A stretch of DNA of 64,000 nt from Fusobacterium necrophorum subsp. necrophorum (GCF_004006635.1 NZ_CP034842.1:1302001-1366000), one strand, 5' to 3'. Positions 48,370 through 59,173 are shown, numbered from the stretch's first letter. Notes: generated by a model from the letters alone, not told the origin. Translations and numbers: made by a program.

Positions 48370-48688
48370 ATGCCAGAATGTCAAAATATCGAATCCTTTT
48401 CCGGTATATACTATAAAATCAGAAGATATTATGGTAATGTTTCGAACTAACCAAGCTACTAACCAAGCTACTAACCAAGCTATCGAAGGGTATGAGTTAA
48501 ATGAGATAGAAGAAAGAATTTTGAGAAGTATTCAAGAAAATCCTTTCTTTTCTCAAAAAAAGATTGCTGAAAAATTAGAAGAAAAATACAGTACTATAAA
48601 ATTTTACATGGAAAAAATGAAGAAAAATGACATAATCAAGAGAGAAGGAAGCAGTCAAAAAGGAAAATGGATAATCAATTTCAAATAA
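48370..48688 (+). pseudogene. Collapsed AlbA_2/Schlafen-type regulator
   Basis: A good ribosome site leads to MPECQNIES, which matches the characteristic first residues (MPExQNIEyK) of AlbA_2-domain putative regulators, but this frame stops after 26 codons (TAA 48448). In another frame, from 48431, 85 residues follow: a TNQA-TNQA-TNQA linker, then a winged-helix domain (ERILRSIQENPFFSQKKIAE, IIKREGSSQKGKW) identical in plan to the C-terminus of the same family. About 350 residues in between are missing. I read this as an internal deletion with a frame change. The wHTH part could conceivably still be translated, but its ATG at 48431 has no clear ribosome site. Confidence 0.65.
48446..48481 (+). 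repeat. Three perfect 12-base tandem repeats
   Basis: ACTAACCAAGCT is repeated three times without error and encodes Thr-Asn-Gln-Ala each time. It lies in the linker before the winged helix of the broken regulator. Slippage here would alter length by whole codons. Confidence 0.9.
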
Positions 48689-48911
48689 ATCCACAAAAAT
48701 TTTGATTCATCATTTACTTCAATTTTATGTCAGGTTTAGAGACTTCAATTGGCTTTTTTAATGTTATTTTTCTATTCATTTTTTCTTTGTTAAGATGAAG
48801 TAATGTAAAGTGAAAAATGAAAAATACTTAAGGAAACTATTGAAAAATAATAAAAAATATGGTATTAATGTAGAAAATAAAATCAATTTGTATAATTTAA
48901 GGGGTGATAGT

Positions 48912-49289
48912 ATGAAAAAGGTTATTTTATTTTGCTTATTGTTGTCCATTGCAGCTTATGGACTGGATAGTCAGGAGTTAAATTTTTTAAATAAGATGGA
49001 TGCTGAATATCAGGAATTATTGCAAAAAGAGGCTGAAAAGTTAGAGGAATTTAAGGTAGAAAAATCAAGTTTAGAAGAAGAATTAGTCAAGTTAAAAGAA
49101 AGAGAAGTTGCCAAAGAAGAAATATTTGCGAAACTAGGAAAAGATTCAGAAATTCGTTGGCATAGAGATGAATATAAAAAATTAGCAAAAAGATATGAAG
49201 AATATTATAAGAAGTTGGAAGCTGCAATAGCTGAAAGAGAAGGAAAAATTACAGAATTAGAAAAGTTAATAAATATTATGAGTGAATAA
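48912..49289 (+). CDS. FadA-family adhesin
   Basis: This encodes 125 residues, close to the 129 of pre-FadA. I place the start at ATG 48912 after AAGGGGTGAT; the frame is open further upstream but without signals. A signal peptide of about 18 residues (MKKVILFCLLLSIAAYG) precedes an all-helical mature protein. KMDAEYQELLQKEAEKLEEF and HRDEYKKLAKRYEEYYKKLE align with the DAEYQNL and SQYQDLASKYEDALKKLE segments of FadA, a helical-hairpin adhesin that polymerises on the cell surface. It heads an operon of two coiled-coil proteins, a lipoprotein and an OmpA-like protein upstream of autotransporters, an association known in Fusobacterium. Whether it binds host cadherin, as FadA does, is unknown. 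Confidence 0.85.
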   Translation: MKKVILFCLLLSIAAYGLDSQELNFLNKMDAEYQELLQKEAEKLEEFKVEKSSLEEELVKLKEREVAKEEIFAKLGKDSEIRWHRDEYKKLAKRYEEYYKKLEAAIAEREGKITELEKLINIMSE

Positions 49290-49299
49290 AGGGGGAAAA

Positions 49300-49830
49300 A
49301 TGAAGAAAAAATTGTTTTTAATACTTTTTTTACTAGGATTGAGTATGGCTTCCTATTCAAATGGGGATATGTTGGATGAAGCTGGCAGAAAAGAAGCTCA
49401 AAAGCTTTTAGAAAATGTAAGAAAGAGAATAGAAAAAGAAGAGAAAGAGAGGGCAAAAATCTTAGAGGAAGAAAGAAAAGCAGCTAAGTTAGCAGAAGAA
49501 GAAGAAAAAGAGAAGCAAAAAGCTATAGAAGCAGCAAGAAAAAGAACGGGAGAGCCGATTATAGGTCCAGAAGCTATGGTTACGGGGGAAGAAGTAGATG
49601 TAACAAAAATGGGAGATTCAAAAGATAAATTAATAGCAGAATATCTAAAGGAAAAGGAAAGATTGGCACAAGAAGAAAAGAAAAATTTAAAAACACCAAT
49701 GGAAAAATTGGAGGCAACTCAAAAATTGGCAAATGAGAAAGTAGACTTCTATGAAAGAGTGGTAAGAAGTGTTGCAAGAGAAGAAAAAGAAGTAAAAGAA
49801 TACAAAGAAATTTTAAATTCAGAGATATAG
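49300..49830 (+). CDS. Secreted coiled-coil protein of FadA/autotransporter operon
   Basis: This encodes 176 residues from ATG 49300 after GGGGG. A signal peptide (about 1-20, LFLILFLLGLSMASYS) leads to a charged helical protein. The stretch from about 25 to 85 is Lys/Glu-rich coiled coil (EEKERAKILEEERKAAKLAE), a short non-helical piece has TGEPIIGPEAMVTGEEVDV, and a second helix closes the protein. I do not recognise a named family. The position between the FadA-like gene (10 bases upstream) and another coiled-coil gene (10 bases downstream) makes it part of the same transcript and probably a periplasmic or surface accessory. Confidence 0.8.
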   Translation: MKKKLFLILFLLGLSMASYSNGDMLDEAGRKEAQKLLENVRKRIEKEEKERAKILEEERKAAKLAEEEEKEKQKAIEAARKRTGEPIIGPEAMVTGEEVDVTKMGDSKDKLIAEYLKEKERLAQEEKKNLKTPMEKLEATQKLANEKVDFYERVVRSVAREEKEVKEYKEILNSEI

Positions 49831-49840
49831 GAGAGTCGAG

Positions 49841-50587
49841 ATGAGAAAAATATATAAGATATTAGAAGTAGGAATAGCTATTTTTTTAATTTCAGGAGTT
49901 TCATATGCAGATGAAGCAAGAGAAAGATTGTTGAAGGAAGCGGAAAAGAGGATCGAAGAACAAGAAAAAATTGCCAAAAAAGAAGCAGAAAGGTTAGAGA
50001 AGTTAGCCCAAGAAGAAGCAAAGCGATTGGAAGAAGAAAAAAAAGCAGCCGAAGTGGTTGCAACGGAAGTGGTGGAAGAGGCAGCAGTAGCTGAAGTGGT
50101 TCAGGAAGCAGAAAAGAAATGGAAAGATGACGGGGCAAAAGAAAGATTGTTGAAAGAAGCAGAAAAAAGAATAGCGGAACAAGAAAAAAGAGCGAAGGAA
50201 GAAGGAAGATTACAAGCCGAAGCAGAGGAAGCTTCGAGAAAGGCGGAAGAAGAGGCTAGACTTGCAGCAATGAATGCAGAGGAAAGAGCGCAAGAAGAAG
50301 CAAGATTGGAACAAGAAAGACTTGCGAGATTAGCGGAAGAAGAAAGAATTGCCTATGAAAAAGCCAGCGAAGAAGAAAGAAAGGCTTTAGAAAAAGCAGC
50401 AAGAAAAGCGGAAAAAGAAAGATATCGAAAAATGTCAGATAGTGAAAAAATGAATGTGGAAATTGAAAGAATCAAAAATAGAGTAGAAGAAATCAATAAG
50501 GATATATCAGATTATCACAAAGCGGATGAAAAAATAAAAGAAATGGAAACAAATTTGGAACAATTAAAACAAAGAACGAATTATTAA
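49841..50587 (+). CDS. Secreted coiled-coil protein with internal repeat
   Basis: This encodes 248 residues, with ribosome site GGAGAG. A signal peptide ends near SGVSYA (about residue 23). The mature protein is almost entirely Glu/Lys/Ala-rich helix. The segment RERLLKEAEKRIEEQEK (about 27-43) recurs as KERLLKEAEKRIAEQEK (about 99-115), showing an internal duplication of about 72 residues. The C-terminal part (VEIERIKNRVEEINKDISD onward) is a more regular coiled coil. The composition resembles TolA-like spacer helices, so it may bridge envelope layers, but no TolA end domain is visible. Confidence 0.8.
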   Translation: MRKIYKILEVGIAIFLISGVSYADEARERLLKEAEKRIEEQEKIAKKEAERLEKLAQEEAKRLEEEKKAAEVVATEVVEEAAVAEVVQEAEKKWKDDGAKERLLKEAEKRIAEQEKRAKEEGRLQAEAEEASRKAEEEARLAAMNAEERAQEEARLEQERLARLAEEERIAYEKASEEERKALEKAARKAEKERYRKMSDSEKMNVEIERIKNRVEEINKDISDYHKADEKIKEMETNLEQLKQRTNY

Positions 50588-50607
50588 AAAGGGGGAGAAG
50601 AGATAAG

Positions 50608-50847
50608 ATGAAAAAAGGATTTATATTGTTAGCAACCATCGTGGTCTTAGGATGTACTAATCAAAAAGTAGTTCAATATAACACAGCGAGACTGGACAAT
50701 ATAGAGGAGTATTTACGAGAAAATAAGGGAGTAAAAGCTTCAGATAATGTGGATAAATTGGTGGAAGAAGGAAAGATAGAATATGCAGAAGAATATAAAT
50801 CGTTGGAAAAGGAGGCAGAAGCGTGGGTAGAAAATCGACAAAAATAG
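50608..50847 (+). CDS. Small lipoprotein in adhesin operon
   Basis: This encodes 79 residues. The first 16 residues (MKKGFILLATIVVLGC) are a lipoprotein signal with Cys16 as the lipidation site. The remaining 63 residues are charged and helical (TARLDNIEEYLRENKG). It lies 20 bases after the coiled-coil gene and overlaps the OmpA-like gene by 25 bases, so the two are likely translated together. No family is recognised. A role in anchoring operon products to the outer membrane is only a guess from position. Confidence 0.75.
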   Translation: MKKGFILLATIVVLGCTNQKVVQYNTARLDNIEEYLRENKGVKASDNVDKLVEEGKIEYAEEYKSLEKEAEAWVENRQK

Positions 50848-51341
50848 GAATTTTGTTTTTCTTATTTCTATTCTCTTTGCCTAGCTTTGCAGTACAAAAA
50901 TTGACAACGACACAAATGAGGGAAAATAGCATAAGAATTAATGCGCTAGAGCTAAAAGAAATGGATATCCATTTAAAAAAAATGACAGTAGTGTTAGATG
51001 AAAGAGCCTTAAATTTTGATTTTGATAAATGGAATATAAAAGAACAGTATTATGAAGTATTAGAAAACTTAAAAGAATATATTTTGGCAAATGATTATGA
51101 AGTTGTCATTGAAGGTCATACAGACTCGATAGGAACAAATGCATACAATATGGGCTTATCTTTCAAGAGAGCAAACAGTACAAAAGAGAAATTGATAGAG
51201 TTTGGTTTGCCGGCAGATAGAATTGTCGGAATAAGTGGAAAGGGAGAAGAAAGTCCTATAGCTACGAATGAAACACCGGAAGGAAGATCACAAAATCGTA
51301 GGGTAGAATTCCATTTAGAAAAAATAGGAGATAAGGAATAA
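50823..51341 (+). CDS. OmpA-family peptidoglycan-binding protein
   Basis: This encodes 172 residues. The start is GTG at 50823, chosen because GGAGG stands seven bases upstream inside the preceding gene; the overlap is 25 bases. A signal peptide (about 1-23, ending LPSFA) precedes a short helical region and an OmpA C-terminal domain at about 55-168. The domain shows the motif VVIEGHTDSIGTNAYN, then LSFKRANSTKEKLIE, and the closing PEGRSQNRRVEFHLE, with the conserved Asp and Arg that bind diaminopimelate-type peptidoglycan. It probably ties the adhesin complex to the cell wall. It is the last intact gene before the autotransporter relic. Confidence 0.9.
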   Translation: MGRKSTKIGILFFLFLFSLPSFAVQKLTTTQMRENSIRINALELKEMDIHLKKMTVVLDERALNFDFDKWNIKEQYYEVLENLKEYILANDYEVVIEGHTDSIGTNAYNMGLSFKRANSTKEKLIEFGLPADRIVGISGKGEESPIATNETPEGRSQNRRVEFHLEKIGDKE

Positions 51342-51357
51342 GAAGTAGATTTAATAA

Positions 51358-51519
51358 TTGGAACAAAGATATGATAAAAATATGCTTGACTCAAGAGAAA
51401 ACACGAAGGAGTGCTGTTCTCACAAGCTATTTAATGAAAGGAAGAGAGACTAATACGCCAGTGTGCAACGAAGAATTTGAGCAACCGATTCCATTTTAGG
51501 GGTAAGAGCTATTTTCTAA
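51358..51519 (+). pseudogene. Decayed autotransporter 3' relic
   Basis: In one continuous frame the sequence reads LEQRYDKNMLDSREN, then junk, then a stop, YASVQRRI, another stop, ATDSIL and directly GVRAIF followed by TAA. These pieces match, in order, the barrel landmarks GLEQRYD, QYANVQQRI, ATxxILD and the terminal GVRVIF of the intact genes, with some 300 residues of barrel missing between the last two. It stands where the autotransporter of the FadA/OmpA operon would be expected. The gap from 51342 to 51888 otherwise holds a terminator, a direct repeat and a promoter, listed separately. Confidence 0.8.
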
Positions 51520-51574
51520 TAAAATTTTGGTTCTTTATCAAATCGTTTGGTGAAGAGTAGAATATGAAATGCTC

Positions 51575-51622
51575 AAAGGGATTTTAGAGATTTTAGAAAT
51601 AGAATCTTTGAAATCCCTTTTT
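51575..51622 (+). terminator. Terminator after autotransporter relic
   Basis: AAAGGGATTTTAGAGATT pairs with AATCTTTGAAATCCCTTT and runs into a short T tract. It is the same hairpin type as at 15353 and 59126, here behind a relic whose immediate 3' flank matches a different family member. Confidence 0.7.
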
Positions 51623-51694
51623 CTATGTCAAATAAAGGATTGCTTTTTATATTTTAAGTGTTTCTATTCTATGAAACTCTTAAAAATTGGGATT

Positions 51695-52260
51695 GATTTG
51701 CGCAATCCCTCTTGTTTCGCGAACTCTGATTTGATAGAAAGTACAATAGCCTATTTTAAGAGAAATCATTATAAAAATAGAATAAATGTACTATAATCAA
51801 ACAAAAGAGTATTAATATTTAGCTCTGAAAAGGAGTCTATTGTGATATAATAAAAAATAATAGAATCATATGAATGGGGAGGAGAATTATGGTTAAGAAT
51901 CAATTGAGAGAAGTAGAAAAAAATTTGCGATGGATAGCGAAAAGAAATAGAAATATAAGCTTTTCCATAGGTCTCGTATTACTATATGTCATGTTGGGAA
52001 TGAATGCCTTTGCGCAAGAAGTGAATGCGACCATAGCAACGAAACAGGAAATAGGTTTATCCACGGATAGGCTAAGCGAAATGCTAAGACGAATCAAGGA
52101 AGAAAATAGTAAGAAATTAAAAGGCAGTCAATTAGAATTAGTCCAATTAATGGAACAAGGGGATCAAGTGGTAAAATCCCCCTGGGCATCTTGGCAATTT
52201 GGATTGAATTATATGTACAACAATTGGAGCGGTTCATATAAAGGAAGGGGAGATAAGAAA
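51695..52260 (+). repeat. Direct repeat, copy 1 (promoter plus N-terminal module)
   Basis: About 565 bases covering leader, promoter, ribosome site and the first 124 codons of the fourth autotransporter are nearly identical to 59284-59849 at a constant offset of 7589 bases. Differences are isolated substitutions. Upstream of GATTTGCGCAATCCC and past the GRGDK codons similarity drops sharply. Confidence 0.85.
51843..51851 (+). promoter_or_regulatory. Extended -10 promoter of fourth autotransporter
   Basis: TGATATAAT lies 37 bases before the ATG at 51889 in the conserved TTGTGATATAATAAAAA block. A second TATAAT (51792-51797) about 50 bases upstream could be a tandem promoter. No clear -35 is seen for either. 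Confidence 0.65.
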
Positions 52261-55200
52261 GAGAAATATCCATTTGAAGGAATATTTACAAGAAGTACTG
52301 ATATTTTTGAAAGAAGTGTATCTCCATTGAGTAAAAAATATAAAGAATTAGAGACATCAACAGACATTACTTCGGCTAGTAGTAATCGTAGAGTCGGATT
52401 GCCTTGGCAATATGGAATTACAAGCACAACAAAAGTACAGGAAAAACTGGGGATATTATTTATAGGAGCATCAATAAAACCAAAAGATGTATCAATATCA
52501 AAAGTGGATGCACCTTCTATGGCAATTCAAACTCCTGAAGCTCCTAATTTATAATTACCAGAATTAGTTTTGCCAAGATTAGAAGTTCCTGAACCCAAAA
52601 TACAAAATGTACAAGTTGATTTACCAGAACCAAATACCAATCCTTTTGCTGAATATGCATTTAATAGAGAGACTTCAGGATATTTTAGGGATTGGAGAAG
52701 TTGGTATAAAGCCAAAAATCCTGACTCTGCAGGTCCTAAATGGGAAATTAGGTCATACCAAGATGGAAAGGGAGATGTATATTGGGCAGGTTATGATCCT
52801 AAGGACGGGAAATATAAACAAGGTGCAGGAATATATGGAAAAGGACTTACAGAAGGAGCAGACAATCCTCTATCAACTGATCAAAAAAGAAATTATGAAA
52901 ATAAAGGAACAAATAATACTGACACAGAGGGGAAAAACTGGGATTATCAATTAGATACCTCTTCTTCTCTTACACCTGAGAATAAAAGAAGAAGACCAGG
53001 AGTTCTACTTTATTTAAATGATTCTGCAGATCGTAAAGATAAGAATGGCTTCGATAAAAGGGGATTTTATTTAAAAGATACAGTACTTCATCTAGCAGGT
53101 GATGTAAACGGAGCTGGACTATCTGGTGGTACAATGCGAACTGATAAGATAGAAAAAAGAGTTAAAGGACAAATAGGAATACATACTGTTTCAGATGGAG
53201 AATTAGAAAATATAAGAGCATTTCTTTATGGAAAAGCAACATTCCATTCTATTGAGACGTGGCATACAGGGAAAACTAAGTATACTGATGTAACAGTTAA
53301 CATAGAAGATGAAGATAACTCAGTATTTCTTATTTATCCTTCAACATATGACAACCTTATATGGCATGCAGGGAAAACAGCATTAAAAACTGGAAAAGAA
53401 GTACTTAATGGACCTTATAACAGAAGAGGTATCTTTGAAGGAAAAGTTAATGTTAATATGGATTCTAAATCAAAAAGAAATATTATTTACAATCAATTAG
53501 GTGTTCAAGGTGTTTTTGATATAGTAAATGAGGGAGAATATAAAATAAAAGGACAGGGAAATATAGTTTATTCTGGCTTAGGTTATTCTCCAAATTTTGA
53601 AAATATGAGAGGCAAAACCTACAAAAATGAGAAGGGAGAAGTAACAATTGGTTTTACAAAAACTGATTCAGCTCATTTTGATTCAGAAAGAGCAAAAGAT
53701 TTAACTCCCACAATTCAAATTAAAAAATCTGTCAATATGATAGGTGATAATAATATTGGGTTATTTTTCTCTGAAAAAAGGCCAATTGGAGATAAAGAAG
53801 GTGAAATTGATGTACTTCCTTATCCAATATCTAAACCAAAGAAAGATGCTGAATGGGAAAAATCTGTTGTAGGAATTTATCAAGGTCAAATTCAATTTAA
53901 AGCAAATATAGGTACTGAAGAGCAAGAATCTGCAGAAAATAGTGGAGATGTGAAATACACAGAAACCAACGTGGGAATCTATGCTCGTTCAGGGCAAAGA
54001 GAAGGAATTGTTCCTTCTAAAGATTTGGGAGCTGCTAAGAATTGGGATAAAGCTACGAATAGTTATAAAGATTCTGTATTTGATTTTGATAAAGTTCACT
54101 CTCTTCAAGTTAATGATCTTGCCATTTCTTTTGGAAAACATTCTAAACAAAATATTATGATTGCTGCAGAAAATGGTACAGTTATAGATGTTGCAAGAGA
54201 TGAAAATAGTCATACAAGACTTCCAATTATGACTGGAACTATCAAAGATTATGATAGCATTGGAGTAGGAGAAATTTCAGCGGATGATACTACTAATAAA
54301 GCGGCTTCAGGAACTATTATTGCTTTTTCTAAAGGAGTGTGGAAGAATTCTATTCATAATATGAGTTCTGATACAGGAACAGCCCTTGAAAATAAAGCGA
54401 CAGAAATAAACATCGGAAGAGATGTTGAGATGACAGGAAGATATTTAAAAACAGGGCTTGATGCAAATGGTAATGAAGAGGGAGTAAGCTCTATTGCATA
54501 TTTAGCAAAAGATGGTGGAAGTGTCAATATGCTGAAAAACACAGTTGCTAAAGGTTTTGGTTCTATCATCGCATACGCTGAAGGGAAAGATGGAACTGTA
54601 AATTCAAAAGTAAAAGTGGAAGGAACAATAACAGCAAAAGATGAATGGGCAGCAACAGATTCTGCAACAAAGAAATACTTATATAAAAATATAGGAGCAT
54701 TAGCAAAAAAAGACGGAGAAATAGAGCTTAAGGGTAATATTGACATATATGGAATAGGAGCAATAGCAGATGGAGAAAATGCAAAAGTAAACTTCATAAG
54801 CGATGGAAATAAGATAAAAACAGGAAAAGATGGAGCTTTGGTAGCTTTAAATGGAGGACATATTCAATTTTCAGGAGGAACCATAGTACATTCTGAGAAC
54901 GAAGCAAAAGATCATGATGAGGCTACACCATTCTATGCAGACACAAACTCAAAAATTAATTTTACTGGTCCAACAGAAGTACAAATGGGAAATGGGATTT
55001 TAATGCAAGGTCTTGAATCTGATTATACAGGAATTTCAGGAAGTGCAACTAAATATAATGGAATGGAAAAAGTGACAGTAAAGTTAACAAGTGATGATGT
55101 AAAGCTTGGAATAGAAAAAGGAGAAACACTTAATTGGGTTGGAACAAGCAGTGGTCTTGAAACTATTAAAAATAAGATGAAATTGGTAAATATAGATAAA

Positions 55201-58200
55201 AATGGTCATAAATACAAAGTCTACTATGTCGATGGAAATTTTAACTTAAATACAGATCTTAACTTAGATGATACAAATAACGAATTTTATAATTTAGGGT
55301 TAGCAAATGAAGTATTTACAATTTCTGGAGGTAAAAAAATTAGCTCTACTACTGGAAAAGGTTTAGAAATGGGTTCATTAAGTACTGCAATTAGTAATAC
55401 AACGAATAAATATATAAATGAAGGGGAAATTTCAGTTACAGGAGGCTCTTACACTGCTGCTGCCGTAAGCAGAGCGCTTAGTGTTTCTTTCGGAACTATT
55501 CATAATAAACATAAAATCTCAGTTGATAGAGGAGTTGGAGCTTATGGAATCAATGGAAGCAGTATTTTAAATGATATCAATGCGGACATTGATATTACAG
55601 AAAAAGGAATTGGAATACTAGCATATGCTTCAGGAAATACTTTAGAAACTAAATACGGAACAGATAAAAAAATAAAGGACGGAACTTTAGCAGCTACAGA
55701 TAAAGTAATTGAAGTGGAGAATAAAGGGAATATAACTGTTGCCGGAGAAGAAGGAATCGGAATCTATGCAGAATTAAATAATCCTTCAGGAACAGCAAAC
55801 TTTGTAAGAGATAATAGTCTAGTAAAAAACAGTGGAAAAATAAATGTAATCGAGGAGAAAGGCATAGGTATTTTTTCAAAAGGAAATAAGGTGGAGTTAT
55901 CAGGAAGTGGTACTTCGGATATTGTGGTAGGAAAACAAGGAATCGGGGTTTTTGCAGATAACACTACAGTTTCTCTATCAAATCCGTATGGAATAGAAGT
56001 CAAAGAGGAAGGAACAGGAATCTTTGTAAAAGATGGAAGTGAGGTCAGTGCAGGAAACTTAAAATTAACATACAAAGGCACTACAGATAAATCAGGAGTA
56101 GGAATATTCTATGACAATTCTTCAGCAACTGATAAAATAAATAATACAAATATAGAACTGAAAGATAAAGTAAATACAAAGGAAGGTCTTATCGCTTTAT
56201 ACGTTAAGAGAAATTCAACAGGAGCAATAGGTAAATTGACAAATGCAGTGAATATCATGGGAGATAGAGGCTATGGAATTGTAACAGAAGGAAGTGAAGT
56301 AGACAATACAGGAAATATTACTTTTAATAATCCTATATTAAAAGATAAACCAAGTGTAGGTATGTTCTCAAGAAAGCACAATTCAAGCTTTGCAGATATG
56401 CAAAATAGCGGTTCTATTACCATGGGAAATGCTTCCATTGGAATGTATGGATATAAGATTAAAAATGCCAAAGATATAAAAGTAGGAGATAAAGGAATTG
56501 CGATTTATTCAATGGGAGGAAATGTAGATTTATTAGCAAATTCAAAAATTAAAATAGGAAAAGAAAAAGCAATAGGACTTTATATGGGAGGAACAAGTCA
56601 AGTTGTAACAGCCGATATGAACAGTACTTTTATAATGAGGGATGACTCATTTGCATTTGTTAATATGGGGACAGGAAATACTATAAATAGTAATATAAGC
56701 AATCAAAGTCTAGAAAACGAGGCAGTCTATATATACTCAAAAGATAAGACAGGAACAGTTAATAATAGAACAAAATTAAACTCAACAGGAAACTATAATT
56801 ATGGAATTTATTCAGCAGGAACTGTTACAAATGATGCAGATATAGATTTTAAAACAGGAAAAGGAAATGTAGGAGTATATAGTATATATGGAGGTAAAGT
56901 AACAAATAATAGAATAATTACAGTTGGAACTTCACATATTGACACAGACAGAAAAAAAGATAGGTATGCAATTGCAATGGCAGCAGGATTTACTCCAAAT
57001 GCAGAAGAAATAGCAGCAGGAAAAACTCCATATACAGGAAATATAGTAAATAAAGGAACTCTAGTAGTAGATGGAGAGTACTCAATAGGTATGTATGGAA
57101 CAGGAGTAGGAACAAAAGTATACAACGGAACTTCAGCAGATTCATCAGCACTAATTAAACTAAAGGCGAATAATACAACAGGAATTTACTTAGATAATGG
57201 GGCATATGGTTACAACTACGGAACAATTAAATCGGAAGGAGCAGGGCTAAAAAATCTAACAGGAGTTGTTGTAAAAAATAAAGCAACTTTAGAAAATCAT
57301 GGTCTAATAGAGTTAGATGCTGAAAATGCTTTAGGAGTTTTAAGGGTTGGAGATGAAACAGAAACAGATTTGGTTGAGCAAAGAAAAACTCTTGGAATTA
57401 TAAAGAACTATGGAACTTTTAGAATTAATGGAAAAGTAAACACAGGAAGTTCAACATCTCCTACATTGGTAGACACTAAAGAAGAAATAGAGGATATTGC
57501 AGAAAATCTTTTAGGTTCAAGTGATTTAAGTAAGAAATTGAGTAATGGAGTTGAAATTGTTGTTCCAACAGTTCCAAGTAATGAAGCTATAAAAATAAAT
57601 GGAGAACCTATAAAACCACCACAACTTGCTTTGATTGGCACAACAGGAGAATTTGAAAAAAAGATGCAGATTTCAAAAATAGGAATGTATATAGATACTT
57701 CTTCTAGAAATTATACAACACCTATTCTTGGATTAAACCACTTAAATCATTTAAAAAAAGCGGATTTGATAATAGGAACAGAAGCAGCACAAAATACAAG
57801 AAGCAAATATATTATGATACAAGATGATAAAATATTAAGTCCTTATAATAAAATGATTTTAAGTAATACTCAAATTTCAGAATGGGCAGTATACTCAAAT
57901 TCATTAACATGGAATGCAACATTGGATAAAGACGATGAAACAAATCAGTTAAAGGCTCTTTATTTAGCAAAAGAAAATTATACAGCTTGGGCTGGAAAAG
58001 AGCCATGGCCTGTTGATAAAAAAGATTCATATAATTTCTTAGACGGTTTAGAACAAAGATATGGAGCTGAAAGATTAGGAAGTCGTGAAAACCAATTGTT
58101 CCAAAAAATAAATGGTATAGGAAATAATGAAGAAATCCTGTTCTTCCAAGCTATTGATGAAATGATGGGACATCAATATGCGAATGTACAACAAAGAATC

Positions 58201-59115
58201 CATGCAACAGGACAAATACTGGATCAAGAATTTAAATACTTGAAGGAGGAATGGAGAACTGCTTCAAAAGATTCGAATAAAATCAAAGTATTTGGAATGA
58301 AGGGAGAATACTCCACAGATACAGCAGGAATCATTGACTACAAGAGCAATACTTATGGAGTAGCTTATGTAGGAGAAAAGGAAACATTCAGATTAGGAAA
58401 TACTACAGGTTGGTACACAGGTATGGTTCATAATACCAATACATTCAAAGATATTGGAAAATCGAAAGAAGAATTATTACAAGCAAAACTTGGAGTATTT
58501 CATTCAAAAGCTTTCGATGAAAACAATAGTTTGAATTGGACTATATCCGGAGAAGGGTTTGTAGGATACAATAAGATGAATAGAAAATTCTTAGTGGTAG
58601 ATGAAATATTCCAAGCAAGATCGAGATACTGGTCTTATGGAATGGCGCTAAAGAATGAATTGAGTAAATCATTCAGATTAAGTGAAGATTTCAGCTTAAG
58701 AGCTTATGGAAGCTTAAAGGCAGAATATGGAAGATTCCAAAAGATTAAAGAAAAGAGCGGAGAGATAAGGTTAGAAGTAAAATCAAATGACTATCTTTCA
58801 TTAAAACCGGAAATAGGAGGAGAATTCATTCATAAAACATCACTATCAGGAAGAAATTTCTTAAGTACCAAGTTGGGAATCGCTTATGAAAATGAACTGG
58901 GTAGGGTGGCAAATGCAAAGAATAAAGCAAGAGTTGCTTATACAAATGCAGACTGGTTCGGAATTAGAGGAGAAAAAGAAGATAGACGAGGAAATATCAA
59001 AACAGATTTAAATGTAGGATTGGATAATGAAAGATATGGAATCACAGCGAATGTCGGATACGATAGCAAAGGAAAGAATAAAAGAGCAGGTTTAGGGCTA
59101 AGAGTTATTTTCTAA
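51889..59115 (+). pseudogene. Autotransporter interrupted by an in-frame TAA
   Basis: The start is ATG 51889 after GGGGAGGAG, matching its paralogues. It has an extended signal peptide ending MNAFAQE, the N-terminal domain, and 221 codons to a TAA at 52552-52554 (context CCT AAT TTA TAA TTA CCA). The same frame then continues without another stop to 59115, for 2408 codon positions. The stop lies in the proline-rich linker (TPEAPNL, then LPELVLPRLEVPEPK), so no sequence is missing. Downstream are the beta-helix passenger and a full barrel ending LGLRVIF. The second part has no start site of its own, so without readthrough or suppression only a 221-residue peptide is made. A sequencing error is possible. 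The barrel from 58146 is nearly identical to that of the second gene. Confidence 0.88.
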
Positions 59116-59125
59116 TGAAATGTTC

Positions 59126-59173
59126 AAAGGGATTTTAGAGATTTTAGAAATAGAATCTTTAAAATCCTTTTTT
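59126..59173 (+). terminator. Terminator after fourth autotransporter
   Basis: AAAGGGATTTTAGAGATTTT pairs with GAATCTTTAAAATCCTTT and ends in TTT. The sequence and the following 20 bases are almost the same as after the second autotransporter (15353), extending the shared barrel segment into the flank. Confidence 0.75.

Noticed and set aside
49878..50138. Leucine-rich minus-strand frame opposite the coiled-coil gene
   Set aside because: It is the complement of Glu/Lys/Ala codons and has no start signals.
51874..51888. Upstream ATG giving a five-residue longer fourth autotransporter
   Set aside because: The extra codons consist of the ribosome binding site itself (ATGGGGAGGAG), and the paralogues start at the next ATG, 51889.
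52570..59115. Independent second gene starting at the TTG after the nonsense codon
   Set aside because: There is no ribosome site or signal peptide, and the sequence continues the proline-rich linker in the same frame, so it is the rest of the broken autotransporter.
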